Assembly: GCA_032358165.1 (NCBI GenBank)
Contig: JAALGY010000041.1
Location: 310,001-374,000, forward strand
DNA from: Diplosphaera chodatii
Taxonomy: Eukaryota > Chlorophyta > Trebouxiophyceae > Prasiolales > Stichococcaceae
Direction: 5' to 3'
DNA length: 64,000 nt
The notes under the pieces are model-generated. The model saw nothing but the letters and a program-made list of their open reading frames with translations. It was not told where the DNA came from and ran no database searches. A program made the translations under genes and the position numbers. Of the stretch, positions 50,101 through 62,800 are shown one piece after another. How positions within the stretch are numbered: position 1 is the stretch's first letter; each line of letters begins with the position of its first letter.

Positions 50101-53100
50101 ATGAAGGCGTCGGTGCGCCACGGCAAGCGACACAACATCCGCACCGACTACGTGCTGCGGCTGCTGGGCCTCGAGGTGGGTTGCTGACGACGCTTAGGCC
50201 AATACAAACACCCTGCAGTATGCACAGAGGTAGTACGTCTCACCTCAGGTTGGTTCGAGCGATGAATCTTGTTTGATGAATCTGCAATGACACCTCTGGA
50301 CCCTGGACGTTCTTAAGATATCTCAATAAGCTGCTGTGCAGGGACAACATCCCCTATGCAACGCATGCCATTACAGAGACACCGAACTCGGGACCAACAT
50401 GTTGATTGGTGTCCAAACTGCAGGTCTGTGCTGACACTCTTATCGGCAGCCACCTAGTGCGGGGCATCAGCGGAGGGCAGAAGAAAAGGGTCACGACAGG
50501 TTGGCATCATTCTGCTTCATCGTGGATGTTCATTTTGCTGAGACCAGTGCATGTCTAGGCAGACGCTTGTCATGCATGCTGCCATCAGATATGCACAACG
50601 TGAAAACCAGCAAGCAGCAATCAGAAGCAGGACAGACGTCAGCGCTTGATACACACAGGCGAGCTGATTGTGGGCCGGTGCAAGGCGCTGCTGATGGATG
50701 AAATCAGCACAGGGCTTGACTCGTCCACCACATACCAGATCGTGCGCTGCATGCGCAACGTGGCGCACCTGCAGGATGTGAGCTCTTCTGACTTGAGAAC
50801 GTGCTGTGTTGTACCTGCTGCACATCTTGGTCCCATGTCAAACTTCGTATGCACGGCACGCACGCATGCAAACGGCACTGGTCTACAGGCAGCGTCAATA
50901 CAGCAGCGTCATACAAACGCTTCAGCTTCTGTTCAAGCAGGCGACAGTGCTCATGAGCCTCCTGCAGCCACCGCCAGAGACATACGACCTGTTCGATGAC
51001 ATCATGCTGTTGTCAGACGGTGCGCCTATACTAGGCTACTGACAAAGCGCCATCACATCTGTGAGTTTTGTGGTCTGCATGTTGTGCGTGTCTTGATAAA
51101 GCTGTTGGCGTCTCACGCCATTGACCTGCTTGTGCTGCAGGGGTGCTGGTGTTTCACGGGCCTCGGGAGGAGGTTGTCCCCTTTTTCGAGGGTCTGGGCT
51201 TTGCTCTGCCGCCAAGGAAGGGCGTGGCTGACTTCTTGCAGGAGATCACATCCCGAAAGGATCAGAAGGTGCTGCTTCCTGTATGTAACCTGTGACTAAG
51301 CGACATACGCACATCTGACCAATGTAGCAGCAGCAGCAGGCTGTCCTGTGTTTCTGTTCCGGATGTGCCTAGATGTATATGCAGCTCCGACAGCACGCGC
51401 TTCTGTTGGCTGTACCTTGCAACCGCACCCTTGATGCCCTGTGCCTCTATCGTGCAGCAATACTGGGCAGCAGAAAAGCCATGGCGCTTCGTTTCGCCTG
51501 CCGACATGGCAGCAGCTTTTGCTGTGCACCCGCTTGGCAAAGCAGCTGCCGAGGAGCTGCGTGTGGCGCCGGAATGCACTGAGACAGGCAACCCTGATAC
51601 TGACCTAACAGTGCATGTCACACATGATGCACTACGTACAGAGACCAAGCCACCATTGCCAAGTGCCTGCATGTATTGCGACTTGGACACCCGTGCATTT
51701 GCAGGCAGGGCGGCTCTGGTGCACCAGAAGTACGAGCTCAACCTGCTGCAGTCGTTCAAGGCCTGCATGCGTCGAGACGCCACGCTGATGTGGCGCAATC
51801 GGGTGTGTCTCCAGACACTCGAATTTGCTGGCTTCCACAGCAGCCGATTGTGCAGCACCTCCTTTACGACCTTGAGCTTTGTGCCTACCAGATCAAACCT
51901 GCTGCACCACAATGTTGCCTTGCTGCCGAAGCCTCTGCTGCATCAGCCTCATTGGTGTTGCTTCCGATTTGTTGCAGATAGTGTACATCTACCGCATGAT
52001 CCAGTTGGTGATCGTGGCTTTTGCTGCCAGCACGCTCTTTCTGCGCACGGAACTGCAACAAGCAACTCTGGAGGACGGACGACCCTACCTCGGTGGGCGA
52101 TTGCCAGCAAATCATGCTGCCTGCTGGCAGGACCTCGAGCAGTAAGAGCCCATTTGGCTGCAACCTATGCAGCATCTGCTAGGCTGGCTCAGGTCATCAG
52201 AACCTTCGTGCATGCTGCAGGGCTAATATTCTATTCCACATACTTCATGATGGCCAGCGCCTGGTCAGAGCTCTCCATCACGGTGCGAGTCGCATGCGTT
52301 GCCATCTTGCTCTCTGGGAGCGTATTTTCCATGGGCGCGCTATGTCATGAGCCACATAGACATCTTGATGACATAGAAGTTAGCGCCAGGCCTTCGCCTG
52401 CTATGCCATGGCTATGCACTAGATCACACTGTTGTGTTTGCCCGCAGCTGGCGACGCAAAACGTGTTTTACAAGCAGCGCAACAACCTATTCTTCCCTGT
52501 GTCTGCGTTCACGCTGCCGACGACAGCGCTGCGGATACCATACTCGCTGCTGTTTGGCGGCTTTTGGGCGTGTTTTGTGTACTATGTCGTCGGTTTTAGT
52601 CCAACATGGAGCAGGTGCGCACGGCAGCGACAGCGTGTCACCGCACTGAAAACATGCAATTGACTGTTGCTGAGCCCCATGATGAAATTGTGATGGTGCC
52701 GACCGTGGGTGCAGATTTTTCTACTACATGCTGGTTCTCATTATGGTCAACCAGACCAGCATCACAATTTTCCGGTACGCTGTGATGCATCCGGGCCCAG
52801 CTTCTGAGTGTGATGCGCAGCGCACATTCAGTCTGCCCTACCACGCTGGTGTTGAACCTGAGGTGTCGCTTCTGCAGGTGCATTGCTGCGATTTTCCGGG
52901 CCGTCGTGCTGTCGAACGTCATGGCCTTTATCTACATCGTGAGTGCTGTAACGACCTCGCTGCACATTTGCTTGCATGCTGTGGGAGATTTTCCCTATTT
53001 CAGTGCATGCTCGAGGAAGCACTTCATGGCCTGCAGGGCTTTGCACTGCTGTTCAATGGTTTCATCATTCAGTATGGTGACATCCGAGGGTGGTGGATCT

Positions 53101-56100
53101 GGTGAGGCGATACTACCAGCCTGACTTAATGTGCTGCTCCTTCCCACTCACCGTGTGGCAAAGCCTGCTACATGTGCGCTTCACACCTACCAACGGGGTG
53201 CATGATGCACTCTGCAGGATGTACTGGGCCAACCCCCTGTCATATGCCCTGAAAGCGCTGGTTGTCAACGAGTTTGGTTCCTCACGCTGGGACAAGCCAC
53301 TGCCAACTTCTGAAGCGTCTCAGGTGTTCAATGATTGTTTGGCAGTCTCGTTGCTGAGTGCACAGGCCACTACCTTCTGCTGGTCAGAAGCAGCAGCAGC
53401 GTTGCTGCCCACAGAGCACGCCTGACAAATAGTCGGCCACTAACTACCACTGCACATGGTACCACAGGGCGCCTTCCCAGGCGAGAGCCTTGGGCGGGCT
53501 TTCATCTCCGTGTCAGGCTTCAGCTCCGATGGGTAAGCACATTACCTTGCAGACTGTTGCCTCCTGTGGGATTGTCACTATCGCTAACACGTTTGCAGAT
53601 GCCTTTGGTGTGTCGATGTGCCACATGATGCACCTGTTGCAGGTGGTGGCGAGCTGCAACTATCGGCGTCCTGGCTGGCTACATCATTCTGTTCAACATC
53701 GTGGCAATCGTCGCCTTCAAGCTGCTGGACGGTTTGTAGCCGTCCAACAAATCTGATGCATCTAATCTGTTGTAATGTTCACCATTGCCACTTGTCCGCC
53801 TGCAGCATGCTGGGCTGCAATGCGTCATTGGGCGCATCTGAAGCACACCTTTCGTAGTCGTCTTTGCAGAGCCGAACCAGCGGCGGGCGGTCATACCATC
53901 AGAGCGGCTGGCACAGCAGGACGGAGGCGCAGATCCCTCTGCTTCCCGCAGCCGTGCATCCACCAAACAGGTGGCCTTGGTACTCTGCTGCGCATGCACA
54001 AGCGGCAGCACGTGTAGAGCCATCTGTCAATATCACTCCCGTGATCACTATGCCAATGCTGTTCACCCTCCATTCGCAAACCTTTTGACCCCTCGCAACA
54101 GGTCGTTGACGGCACAGCATGCAGCAGCTCAAGCAGCAGCATACAGGCAGCAGGCCAGCAGCAGCACAGCGCCACAGACCACAGCCTTGAGGCAGCCGCA
54201 GATGGCACAGCTGCTGGCAGGCTCAATGGCACAACAGCAAACGGTGGCACACATGATGGCACCAGCAGGACTCTGGCGATTGAGCCTGCAACCGTCCGCC
54301 GTGACAGTGCAGATGCAGACGGCAGCGCCAGCGCGTCAGAGGTTGGCAAACCGGAGCACCATGGCATGGTGCTTCCATTCGAGGCAGTCACGCTCACCTT
54401 CCGGGATGTACACTACTATGTGCCAACAGAGGTAAGGAATAACAAGAGAAGACAACCACCAGCACAAGGACATTCTCGCAGCAGGATATTTCGTTGACTT
54501 GGCACTCTACCTTTGCACTGAGCCCAGAAGGTGATATGCATACGGTGCGGTGCAACAGCAAACTCTGAGTGACGGTCTGAGACCCAGGTGAGGTTGACTT
54601 TGCTGCAGGGTGGGCAGGAGCTGGAGCTGCTTAAGGGCATCACGGGCGCCTTCAGGCCCGGCGTGCTCACCGCCCTCATGGGTAGGGCTTTGAGTGTGCA
54701 GCTTCCTGCTGCGCTCTATCATACATGCTCCAGGCACACGTGCAACCAGTGGCTGGCTGCGGCCTCCTATTGCCACAATACAACAGGTATTGCCACCATG
54801 CTCCAGTGACTGGGTGCCACCTGACAGGCGCCAGCGGAGCCGGCAAGACCACGTTCATGGACGTGCTGGCGGGGCGCAAGACAGCGGGGCGCACCACAGG
54901 CACCATCCGCGTGAATGGCTACCCGCAGGACCACCGGACCTTTGCACGCGTCAGCGGATGTGCGTCTCGGGCAGACCCCTCAGCATGCTGAGCTGCCTGC
55001 AGAGCTGCCTGCAGTGTCCCATGACTCACTGCATCTTATGATGTGCGCTGAGTTGCCATGTGGCGCTGCTGCAGACTGCGAGCAGTTCGACATCCACTCT
55101 CCTCAGGTGGGGCACACACACACAGGCACACTGTTTGGTTGGAGCCCCTTGCCCTTGCTCCTTGCCTTTCCACAAACAACACTGATGTGTCGCAACTGTG
55201 CTATGCTGCAGGCCACGGTGAAGGAAGCGCTGTGGTTCAGCGCCCGCTTGCGGCTGGGCCCCGAGATCAACAACCGCGAGTGCGGCCGCTTCATCGCAGG
55301 TGGGCGCCACAGTCACACGTATCACCAGGGCAGCATGATGCAAAAGGCCGACACACATCTCTGCATCGCCAACCCAGTGGCTATGCAGATGTGTCCCGCT
55401 TCTGGGCTCCTCTATGAGGCATCATTCACCTTGATGCCGTGACTACGCTCATCCAATGAACACCACACTGCAGAGGTGATGGCTTTGGTGGAGCTGACGC
55501 CGCTGGCCATGGCGCTGGTCGGGCTGCCGGGCATCAGCGGCCTGTCGGTGGAACAGCGCAAGCGCCTGACGATCGCAGTGGAGCTCGTGAGCAACCCCGC
55601 CATCGTGTTCATGGACGAGCCAACATCAGGTTCGAGTACAGTTCTTGTTGTCGTAGTGCAGAACCAAGGTGGGTTCAAGGCGCTCATTGAAGTGAGTTAT
55701 CACAAGCAGCACCGCCGTTCCACCTGCACAGGCCATGAGGTATAGCCCTTTGCAAGTGAGCAGTCAATAAAAGCTGACCAGTGGTGTTGCCTCGACGTAG
55801 GGCTAGATGCGCGGGCAGCGGCAATCGTGATGCGTGTTGTGCGCAACATCGTGAACACTGGGCGCACGATTGCATGCACCATCCACCAGCCTGCCATCGA
55901 CATCTTCGAGGTACCGGACATGGCCTTGGCTGCAGGAAGCGGACGCTGCTGCTCTGCTGCTGCAGAATGTTCCCACATCGCCAGCTGTGCTGAGCAGTGC
56001 GCTGTGGCAATTGTTAGGAAGCACGTCATAGTGTTGCAGCTGATCATGCAGCTGGGGTGTGCACCCTGTGCAGACGTTCGACGAGATGCTGCTGCTGAAG

Positions 56101-59100
56101 CGCGGCGGGTCGGTCATCTACAATGGCCCCCTGGGCCGCCAGTCAGCAGACATGATCAGCTACTTCAGCGGCATCCGCGGCGTGAAGCCCATCGCAGATG
56201 GCTACAGTAGGCTGTTGCCCCAGCCCTCATGTCACATGCAGCAACTGCATATGCACTTATATGAACTTCCACACAGCAACTTCCACACAGCAACTGCATA
56301 TGCACCTATATGAACTTCCACACTTGTGCCGGGCGATAGCGGTGCACATGCCACCTGCTGACAGTGACACACATGCAAGGCCGCACCTGTTGCAAGTTTG
56401 GTGTCTCAATCATGATGCAGACCCGGCCACCTGGATGCTGGACATCAGCACCATCAGCGCGGAGCAGCGGCTGGGCGTCGACCTGGCGGACTGCTACGCC
56501 GACAGCTCCCTGGCCAGGTAATTGTTGCAGCATCATGCACCATCGTGCTGCAGTCACGACCGGCGCCGTGCGCCAATTCCTTCCTCTCTCTGTAAGGGAG
56601 GATCGCATCAAACCGGCAGTGGACAGTGGGCGTTGAGCAATCTGGACCCTGACGCTGCTGGCAAGGGTCTAGCAACTACAGCCTCGTCCTTTTGGCGGGC
56701 ACTGGTGTTGTCACCGCACAGGCAAACATCGGTCAAAAGTGCAAGTATATTGCCGTGGCATCCTCAATGTCCAGTGTGCATGGGCTGCAGGGAGACCGAG
56801 GAGCTGGTGTCGAAGCTGGAGCAGCCGGCGGCGGGCAGCAGCCCCCTGCACTTCGACAACCAGTACCCCCAGCCGCTGTGGCGCCAGACGCTCATCATCC
56901 TGGTCAAGAACCTGGTGCGTTGGTTTTGATGCTCCACCTCTGCCTGCCATCCCAAAAGACGGCTGGCATATTGCCAATTACGTCATGCGCTGCACTCGAT
57001 CTGCTGCCTGGCACCAATGGTTGGCACACTTCTTGCCTACAACGCCTTCCATTTGTGTGCACCATCTCAATGCCACTGCAGCCTCCTGTTGAGCAGCTGC
57101 CAGACGGCCGCTGCGCACGATCATACTTGCGCAGCCAACGTCTGGATGACATTGCAGGTGGCATACTGGCGGTACCCAACATACAATGCGGTGCGCTTCA
57201 GCTTCACGGCGTTCTTCGGGTTCGTGCTGGGCACCACCTTCTGGCGCATCGGGCAAGACCGGTGAGGTGGCAGCTACGCTGCTGGAAAACCTGCTGATTG
57301 CTGCCCCCCGTGACGTTTTGCGAGAGGCTTGCCATGAGAATGACCCTGGCCGCACTGCAGTATGTGTAAATTCACCAGGCTGCAAACTGCAGGTCAACGG
57401 AGCAGGGCGTGCTGCGCATCATCGCCAGCCAGTACCTGGCGCTGCTGATCCTGGGCTTCTGCAACAGGTGCGCCTGCTGCTGCTGCTGATGCTGCTGCTG
57501 CTGCAGGCCCTGTCTGCTGGCCGCATCAACTGGAGGGCTCTATTCTTCCCAGAGATGTGGCCATGATCAGAGCGGACACAGGCCACGGCCTGCATCATCT
57601 GTTGCATCCTTGTATCGCATCGACTTGTAGCACACAGCTGCGAGGTATATCATTGTTGGCCTCGTTGCGCTGCAGTGCCACCATCCAGAGCGTCATCGCC
57701 ATCGAGCGGCCTGTGATGTATCGGGAACGCGCGGCAGGTGCGTGCTTGTTGTGGTTGACAGCATGTGTGTGACACGCTGGAAAGGCACCTACAGTGCTAA
57801 TTGGCACAGCGTCAGGCCAAACCCAACACTGCTTGACGCCGCTAGTACCTTTTCTTCCTAATCTGCAGGCTTCTACTCCACCTGGCCGTACGCCATCGCC
57901 CAGGGCAGCGTGGAGGCGCCCTACCTGCTGGTCCAGTCCCTTCTGTATGCGCCGCTCACCTACTTCCTGATCGGTCTCGAGTACAGCGCTGGTGAGCATG
58001 AGCCTGAGTCCAAACCTTGCATGCGCCCGGTTTTGCACGTCTTCATGGCGAGCAAGTCGACCAGCATGCCACCCTCGACAGTGCATGTTTTCGACGGTGG
58101 CTGGCTCCTCTGCCATGCAGCCAAATTCTTCTGGTACTTCCTGTTCCTGTACCTGACACTCACGGTGAGCAGGGGCCGCCGTGTTTGCTTTCACTCAGTC
58201 GTGTTGCGCTGTACGAAGCCTGCCTGTTGCGTGCAGCCCGTGATAATGTTTACCAGGCAGCTTGCACTGCCAAGCAGTCTTGCAGGATTTCGTGCTGTAC
58301 CCCTGTCTGACAAATTTCGTATGGTTGCATGCACAGTACTACACCTACTACGGGCTGCTGTCGGTGGTGCTGTCGCCCAGCCTGCAGCTCAGCAGCGTTG
58401 CATCCACGCTGTTCTACGCCATTTGGTCCCTGTTTGCCGGTGCGTGCTTGCCCATGCACCAAGCAGCACCACGTGTTGCTGTGCTGCAGCCACTGTAGTC
58501 TAAAACTTACGCACACGGTGGCACATCATCGAACATCAATTAGCACCCCAGCTCCCTGCACCAGCAAAGGGTGCCACTCACAAAACCATCGTTGTGATCT
58601 TGCTGTTTCCAGTAGGTTTCCTACTTTTGTAAGCTCATTGCTGTGTCGCAGGCTTCCTAATCACGCGGCCGCAGATGCCCGGCTGGTGGCGCTGGTGCGA
58701 CCCCTTCGGACCCCAAACCCTAAACCCTTCAAAGCCTGCTCGCCTCCAGTTTACCTGTCGCTGTCGTGCTGTCCTAATCGGCCATCAAGCACCCTGCACT
58801 GCATGCTTTCAAGGACGCCTGATCAACACTGGCCGCAGGCATGTGTCTGAAGCGCACCATCTCATGGTGACCTTGAATGCTTCTTGCCCCAGGTACTCGT
58901 ACATATGCCCCACCTGGTGGTCGCTGAGCGGCATCACCACCACGCAGCTGGGCAACGTGCAGACGCTGATGTCCCTCAACTCCGGCGGCACCGTGCGCCA
59001 CTTCCTGCTTCCCCTGCGCACACTGTATTCCGGCACCTTTTACACTGCCATGGTGCCCTGTTCAACGGCAATGCATCTGTCTTGGAGTTTACCGTTGTTG

Positions 59101-59285
59101 ACACAGCCCTGGACCGCGCGTTTCGGCCTGTCACGCAGGTCACCGTCCAGAACTACGTGGAAGACACCTTCGGCTTTGCGTACAACATGCGCGGCTGGAC
59201 GGTGCTCATCTTGATTGGCTTCGTGGCCATGTTCCGCCTCGGCTCTATAGCAGCGCTGCGGGTGCTGGTGTTCCAGAAGCGGTGA
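47180..59285 (+). CDS. full-size PDR-type ABCG transporter
   Basis: Pleiotropic-drug-resistance ABC exporter with NBD1-TMD1-NBD2-TMD2 order, expected in the plasma membrane. About 30 short exons start at ATG 47180 ([13 protein letters not shown]) and end [10 protein letters not shown], stop 59283-59285. NBD1: Walker [17 protein letters not shown] (about 49262-49310), signature [14 protein letters not shown] (about 50458-50500), Walker [19 protein letters not shown] (about 50687-50740), and the PDR-typical Gln switch [12 protein letters not shown]1: [13 protein letters not shown] (about 52000), [13 protein letters not shown] (about 52460), [18 protein letters not shown] (about 53225). NBD2: Walker [16 protein letters not shown] (about 54832-54875), signature [14 protein letters not shown], Walker [20 protein letters not shown] (split at about 55629/55802), switch [12 protein letters not shown], then [15 protein letters not shown]2: [19 protein letters not shown] (split near 57737 and 57870), [30 protein letters not shown]. 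Domains are unambiguous; many exon edges and the join near 47.9-48.2 kb were not verified. Substrate unknown. Confidence 0.92.
48088..48269 (+). repeat. degenerate duplication of an exon start in the ABC transporter
   Basis: The acceptor and exon start at about 48206-48269 (encoding [18 protein letters not shown]) has a degraded second copy at about 48088-48153, which reads [11 protein letters not shown] then a stop, with near-identical flanks cctgc(a/g)caggc and actcggag(g/c)acac. The upstream copy is not usable as coding sequence and now lies in the intron. A ccctagaaccctgcgc string sits between the copies. Confidence 0.8.
56241..56323 (+). repeat. 34-bp direct repeat in an ABC transporter intron
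   Basis: A unit beginning gcaactgcatatgcac(t/c)tat and ending gaacttccacac is present at 56241-56274 and 56290-56323 with a single mismatch. A partial copy (agcaacttccacac) lies between them. It is intronic, between the exons ending GVKPIADGY and starting NPATWMLD. Confidence 0.9.
58711..58727. repeat. telomere-like C/A-rich string in an ABC transporter intron
   Basis: The sequence ccccaaaccctaaaccc directly follows the exon encoding [15 protein letters not shown]. It contains one exact and one degenerate CCCTAAA unit, the complement of plant/algal TTTAGGG telomere repeats. Confidence 0.6.
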
Positions 59286-59848
59286 CAGGCGCAGCGTGCA
59301 GCAGATTTAAATATCAAAAAAAAATTAGTTGATTTCGTTTTTTCCAATTTGTTTTCCCTTTGAAAAATATTTCAAAAATGGGCTCAGTTTGGTCGATTTG
59401 AGTACAGAGGTCATAGCACAGGTGCGGCGTTCATTGCAGGACACCATACGCATACAGCCAACGGATGTAGGGCACTTGTGTGCTGGGTGGACAGGCAGCG
59501 GCACCTCACGTTGTATGTATAATCAACAGGTCTGATGCCTGCCAAGGTATTGTTGGTTTGTTAGTACAGTAATATAGATGCAGCGAAGGATGCTCGTCTC
59601 CGGAAACTGCGACACTCGGAACCGCTGCGTTTGATCTGTTGAAGGCTGGTAAATCAGATTGTTTATTCGGATGTGGTCCACTGTCAGCTTCCAAGAGGAG
59701 ATGACTGAAGCAGTGCATCGGATGATTTGAAACCACAATTTTAAGCACCATACATGCAGCAATGTCACCGACGCCGACATGCTGAGTTGCTTGAATCAGG
59801 CAGTAGACTCTAAGCTGCAGCACATGGATCCATGTTATATGGATGGCA
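59286..59848. other. convergent 3' spacer with an AT-rich tract
   Basis: The spacer lies between the stop codons of the ABC transporter (plus) and XPC (minus). Its left part, about 59306-59400, is sharply AT-rich with long A and T runs (aaaaaaaaatta, tttttccaatttgttttcc), unlike the rest of this GC-rich window. No coding block is seen. Confidence 0.6.
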
Positions 59849-62800
59849 TCAAATTTCCTCCGCATCGGGGTGCTGCTCCGGCGGTGGGGCGGTCTGAACA
59901 CTGCCATCGCCTGGAGCCAGCTCCTGCCTGCCGCCCCCACTCTCGTGCTCATCACCATTTTTCGGCGTGCGGCTGTCAAAGTGCTGGGGCCGCCGCTTCA
60001 ACCCCTCCCCTGTGCTGCGCATGGCATCCCGCGCCGCGGCCGCCGCCTGCTGGATCGCTGCCGCCGCTGCCGAGCCGCCCTTGCCGGCCGGCTCACCGGC
60101 GCTCTGCCCATTCCCTGCAACAATGGCAGCCACAATGCACCTGTACAAGTGATGAAGCCCAAGACGGACAAACGACCTGCTGACCTGCACACCTGCATAG
60201 CAGGGCAGATGTTGCACAAGGTCAGTTCGCACCCGACAACGCACACGCTGCACCCAGCCAGGATGACGCACAAACCCATCAGCATGTTCGGCCACAGCGA
60301 CGCCGCGTCAGTGGGCATCCTATTTTCACATGACGTGTTAGTTCCAAAACCTGCACCTGGCGGCTGGGTGCCTGCGGCGAGGGAGGGGGCACGCCCCGAC
60401 CCGTGGTCCGCCTCCAGCCGCACCCGCGTCAGCGCCGCCCGCAGCACCCGCCGCCACGCCGCGTCCGCCTCCGCCGCCACCTTGGCCCGCGCCCGCTCCT
60501 CCCTCTCCCTGCAGCAGCCACAGCACACCAGTTCCCATGTTGCAATCTACATCTTGACGCCCCAAAGGCTTTGACTGCAAGCCCGTAGTCGCCGGCTTGA
60601 CTGCCTCCCAAGCCTGACAGCACTCAGCGGCCGCCCGGCTGCTGTCAGGTTGCAGGGGCGCAAACCCGCAGCGCCTCAGCCAGGCAGTCGCACAGGCGGC
60701 ATGCGGCGCACCAGAACACCAGAACACCAGAATAGTCTGTCCGTGCCAGAGTTTCCCACTCAAGAAAAGTCATTGCAAAGAACGAACCGCTCCGCCGTGT
60801 GGTAGGCGGCCATGACGCGGGCCTCGTCCTCGGCGCACACCACGGCGCCGTCAATGATGGGCACGCTGCGGCCGCCCTTGATCTCGAAGCCGGCCATGGC
60901 GTGCGCGAAGTCGGCGCCCAGGGCCCGGCACACCGCCGCCAGCCGGGGGAAGCGCAGGTGCACCGTGCCTGCGGACCCCGGCAACAGGGTTTGGCATCTG
61001 GCGGTCTGGCAGGGTCTCGAAATCAGCAGTGGCAGTCACAGAAGGTGCGTGTCGCCTTCTGCAGCTGCAGTCGGTCACTTAGGCACAGCCTGGAGACAGG
61101 TGACACAGCCAGCCGGCGCCTCAACTTCACAATGCTGCTAGACCGCAGCATGTCAGGATCGTGGACGATACCTGACCTACTGCAATACAGCGTGGCGTCC
61201 AGAGCCCCTGATGCTCTGCCGACCACCGGCACGGCTTACAGGCACAGTGTTCCCACCACTGCATCAGCACACAGCACTCCAGGGCCACACCTGCCGGCAG
61301 GGCCTGCGCGAAGGGCGGCACATTGACGTTGCCCCGCTCGTTTTTGGGCACCACCCCGTCCCGCGCCGCCGGCGGCGCCCAGGCCACCGTCTGCCACTCG
61401 CCGTACAGCCGCGTCACGCCCTCGCCTGCAGCGCCCTCCCCCTCCTCGAAGGCGGACGCAGGCACCGCGAACTGCTTGCATGTACAGCCCCGTCAGTATT
61501 GCACTGACATGACAAAACCCTCGCAAGAACGCCCCTTCACGCTGGAACAGTGAAACCACTGACACCATGCAGCTTAGCATTGGCACACAGCTGCACAGCG
61601 GGCAGATCGAGCCTTCATAGTTAGGGCGCTTTCCGGGTCTGTTGACCCTGCTGCTTGCACTGAGTTGCACGTTGCAGGACGCAGCATCGTATGATCAACG
61701 CCAGGGGGCTTAGATGGCAGCAGCCAACAGAACAGTTTCGACTTTTTGGCCTCAAATTGGCACCTGGTCATCCTCCAGGTCGAGCGGCCGATCCTTCCCA
61801 CCAGGCTTGTAGCCGCGCCGCTTGACCTCCTTGGCTGGCCGGGCCAGCTGAGCCTCCATCACCTGTCGAAAGCATCGTGTCAGTCAGGCTACCTTGCGGA
61901 CATCAGTGCCACCAAATCTGCTCTTTTTTACTTAAATAGAGCTGGCGAGAAAATCTTGACCCAACCACAGCTGCAGGCACCCTCTGTCAAAGCCCAGGCA
62001 TTCTTATGAAGAGGTCCAACTTTGCTTGGGTGTCGCTGGCAGGCATTGCGAGCATGGCCAGGGTGGGAAATTGGCAGTCACCCGGTTGTCAAGTGTGCAA
62101 ACAAGCAGGCACCCAGAAGCTCTTGCGCACCTCACGCCCCTCTTTCATCTTCCAAGCCTCCGCCGTGTGCAGCTCCGCCAGGCTCTCCCGCATGAAGTAC
62201 GGCTCCCCCCTGCAGCGTAGCAGCATCGAGACCAATCGATGGCCAGGCGCATGTAAGTGTTAGGTGAAGTCCACAGTGCACTCCCACGCACTGGACACGC
62301 ACACCGTGGTATGCACAGCGGGCCAACAGCACTGCGCCAGTCGGTGTCACGCTGGTGACAATGCCCTGAAGCATGTGTGTCCACCCCCCAGCATTGAAGG
62401 GCGCCCACCTGTGCAGGCCGATGGACTTGGAGTTGGGGGCGAGCGCGGAGTAGCGGGGGATGTGGCGCTGCAGCACGTACAGCGGGTGCTTCTTAAAGCC
62501 CTCCAGGGTGGTCGGCAGCGCCGCGCGGTCCACCACCGCCCGCTCCCCCAGCTCCGCGTCCTCCCTGCAGCAAAATGGCAACATCCATACTGGTGTGCGC
62601 CACATCAGCCTTCACTGTGATACCTGTGCAAGCCAAGCTCTGCCCTCGTTACGGGTCATCGGCTGTGCAGCCCAAGCTGCCGCCGCCACTTGCGCTGGCG
62701 GCCTCACATCCAACGCAACCTGTCTCATTCTGCGTCTTTATGCGCGTGATGCGCCAGCTCAGCATGATGCAGCACCTGGCGGCGCGCATCTCCTGCGCCG

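Noticed and set aside
51365..52663. A long plus-strand frame of 432 residues in the ABC transporter
   Set aside because: It covers both exons and introns. Only parts match the transporter, and the remainder is read-through of introns without stops.
55595..55745. Alternative reading through [15 protein letters not shown] as coding
   Set aside because: The family requires [15 protein letters not shown], which is obtained by splicing from the GT after the Ser codon to the AG just before 55802. The read-through piece is intron.
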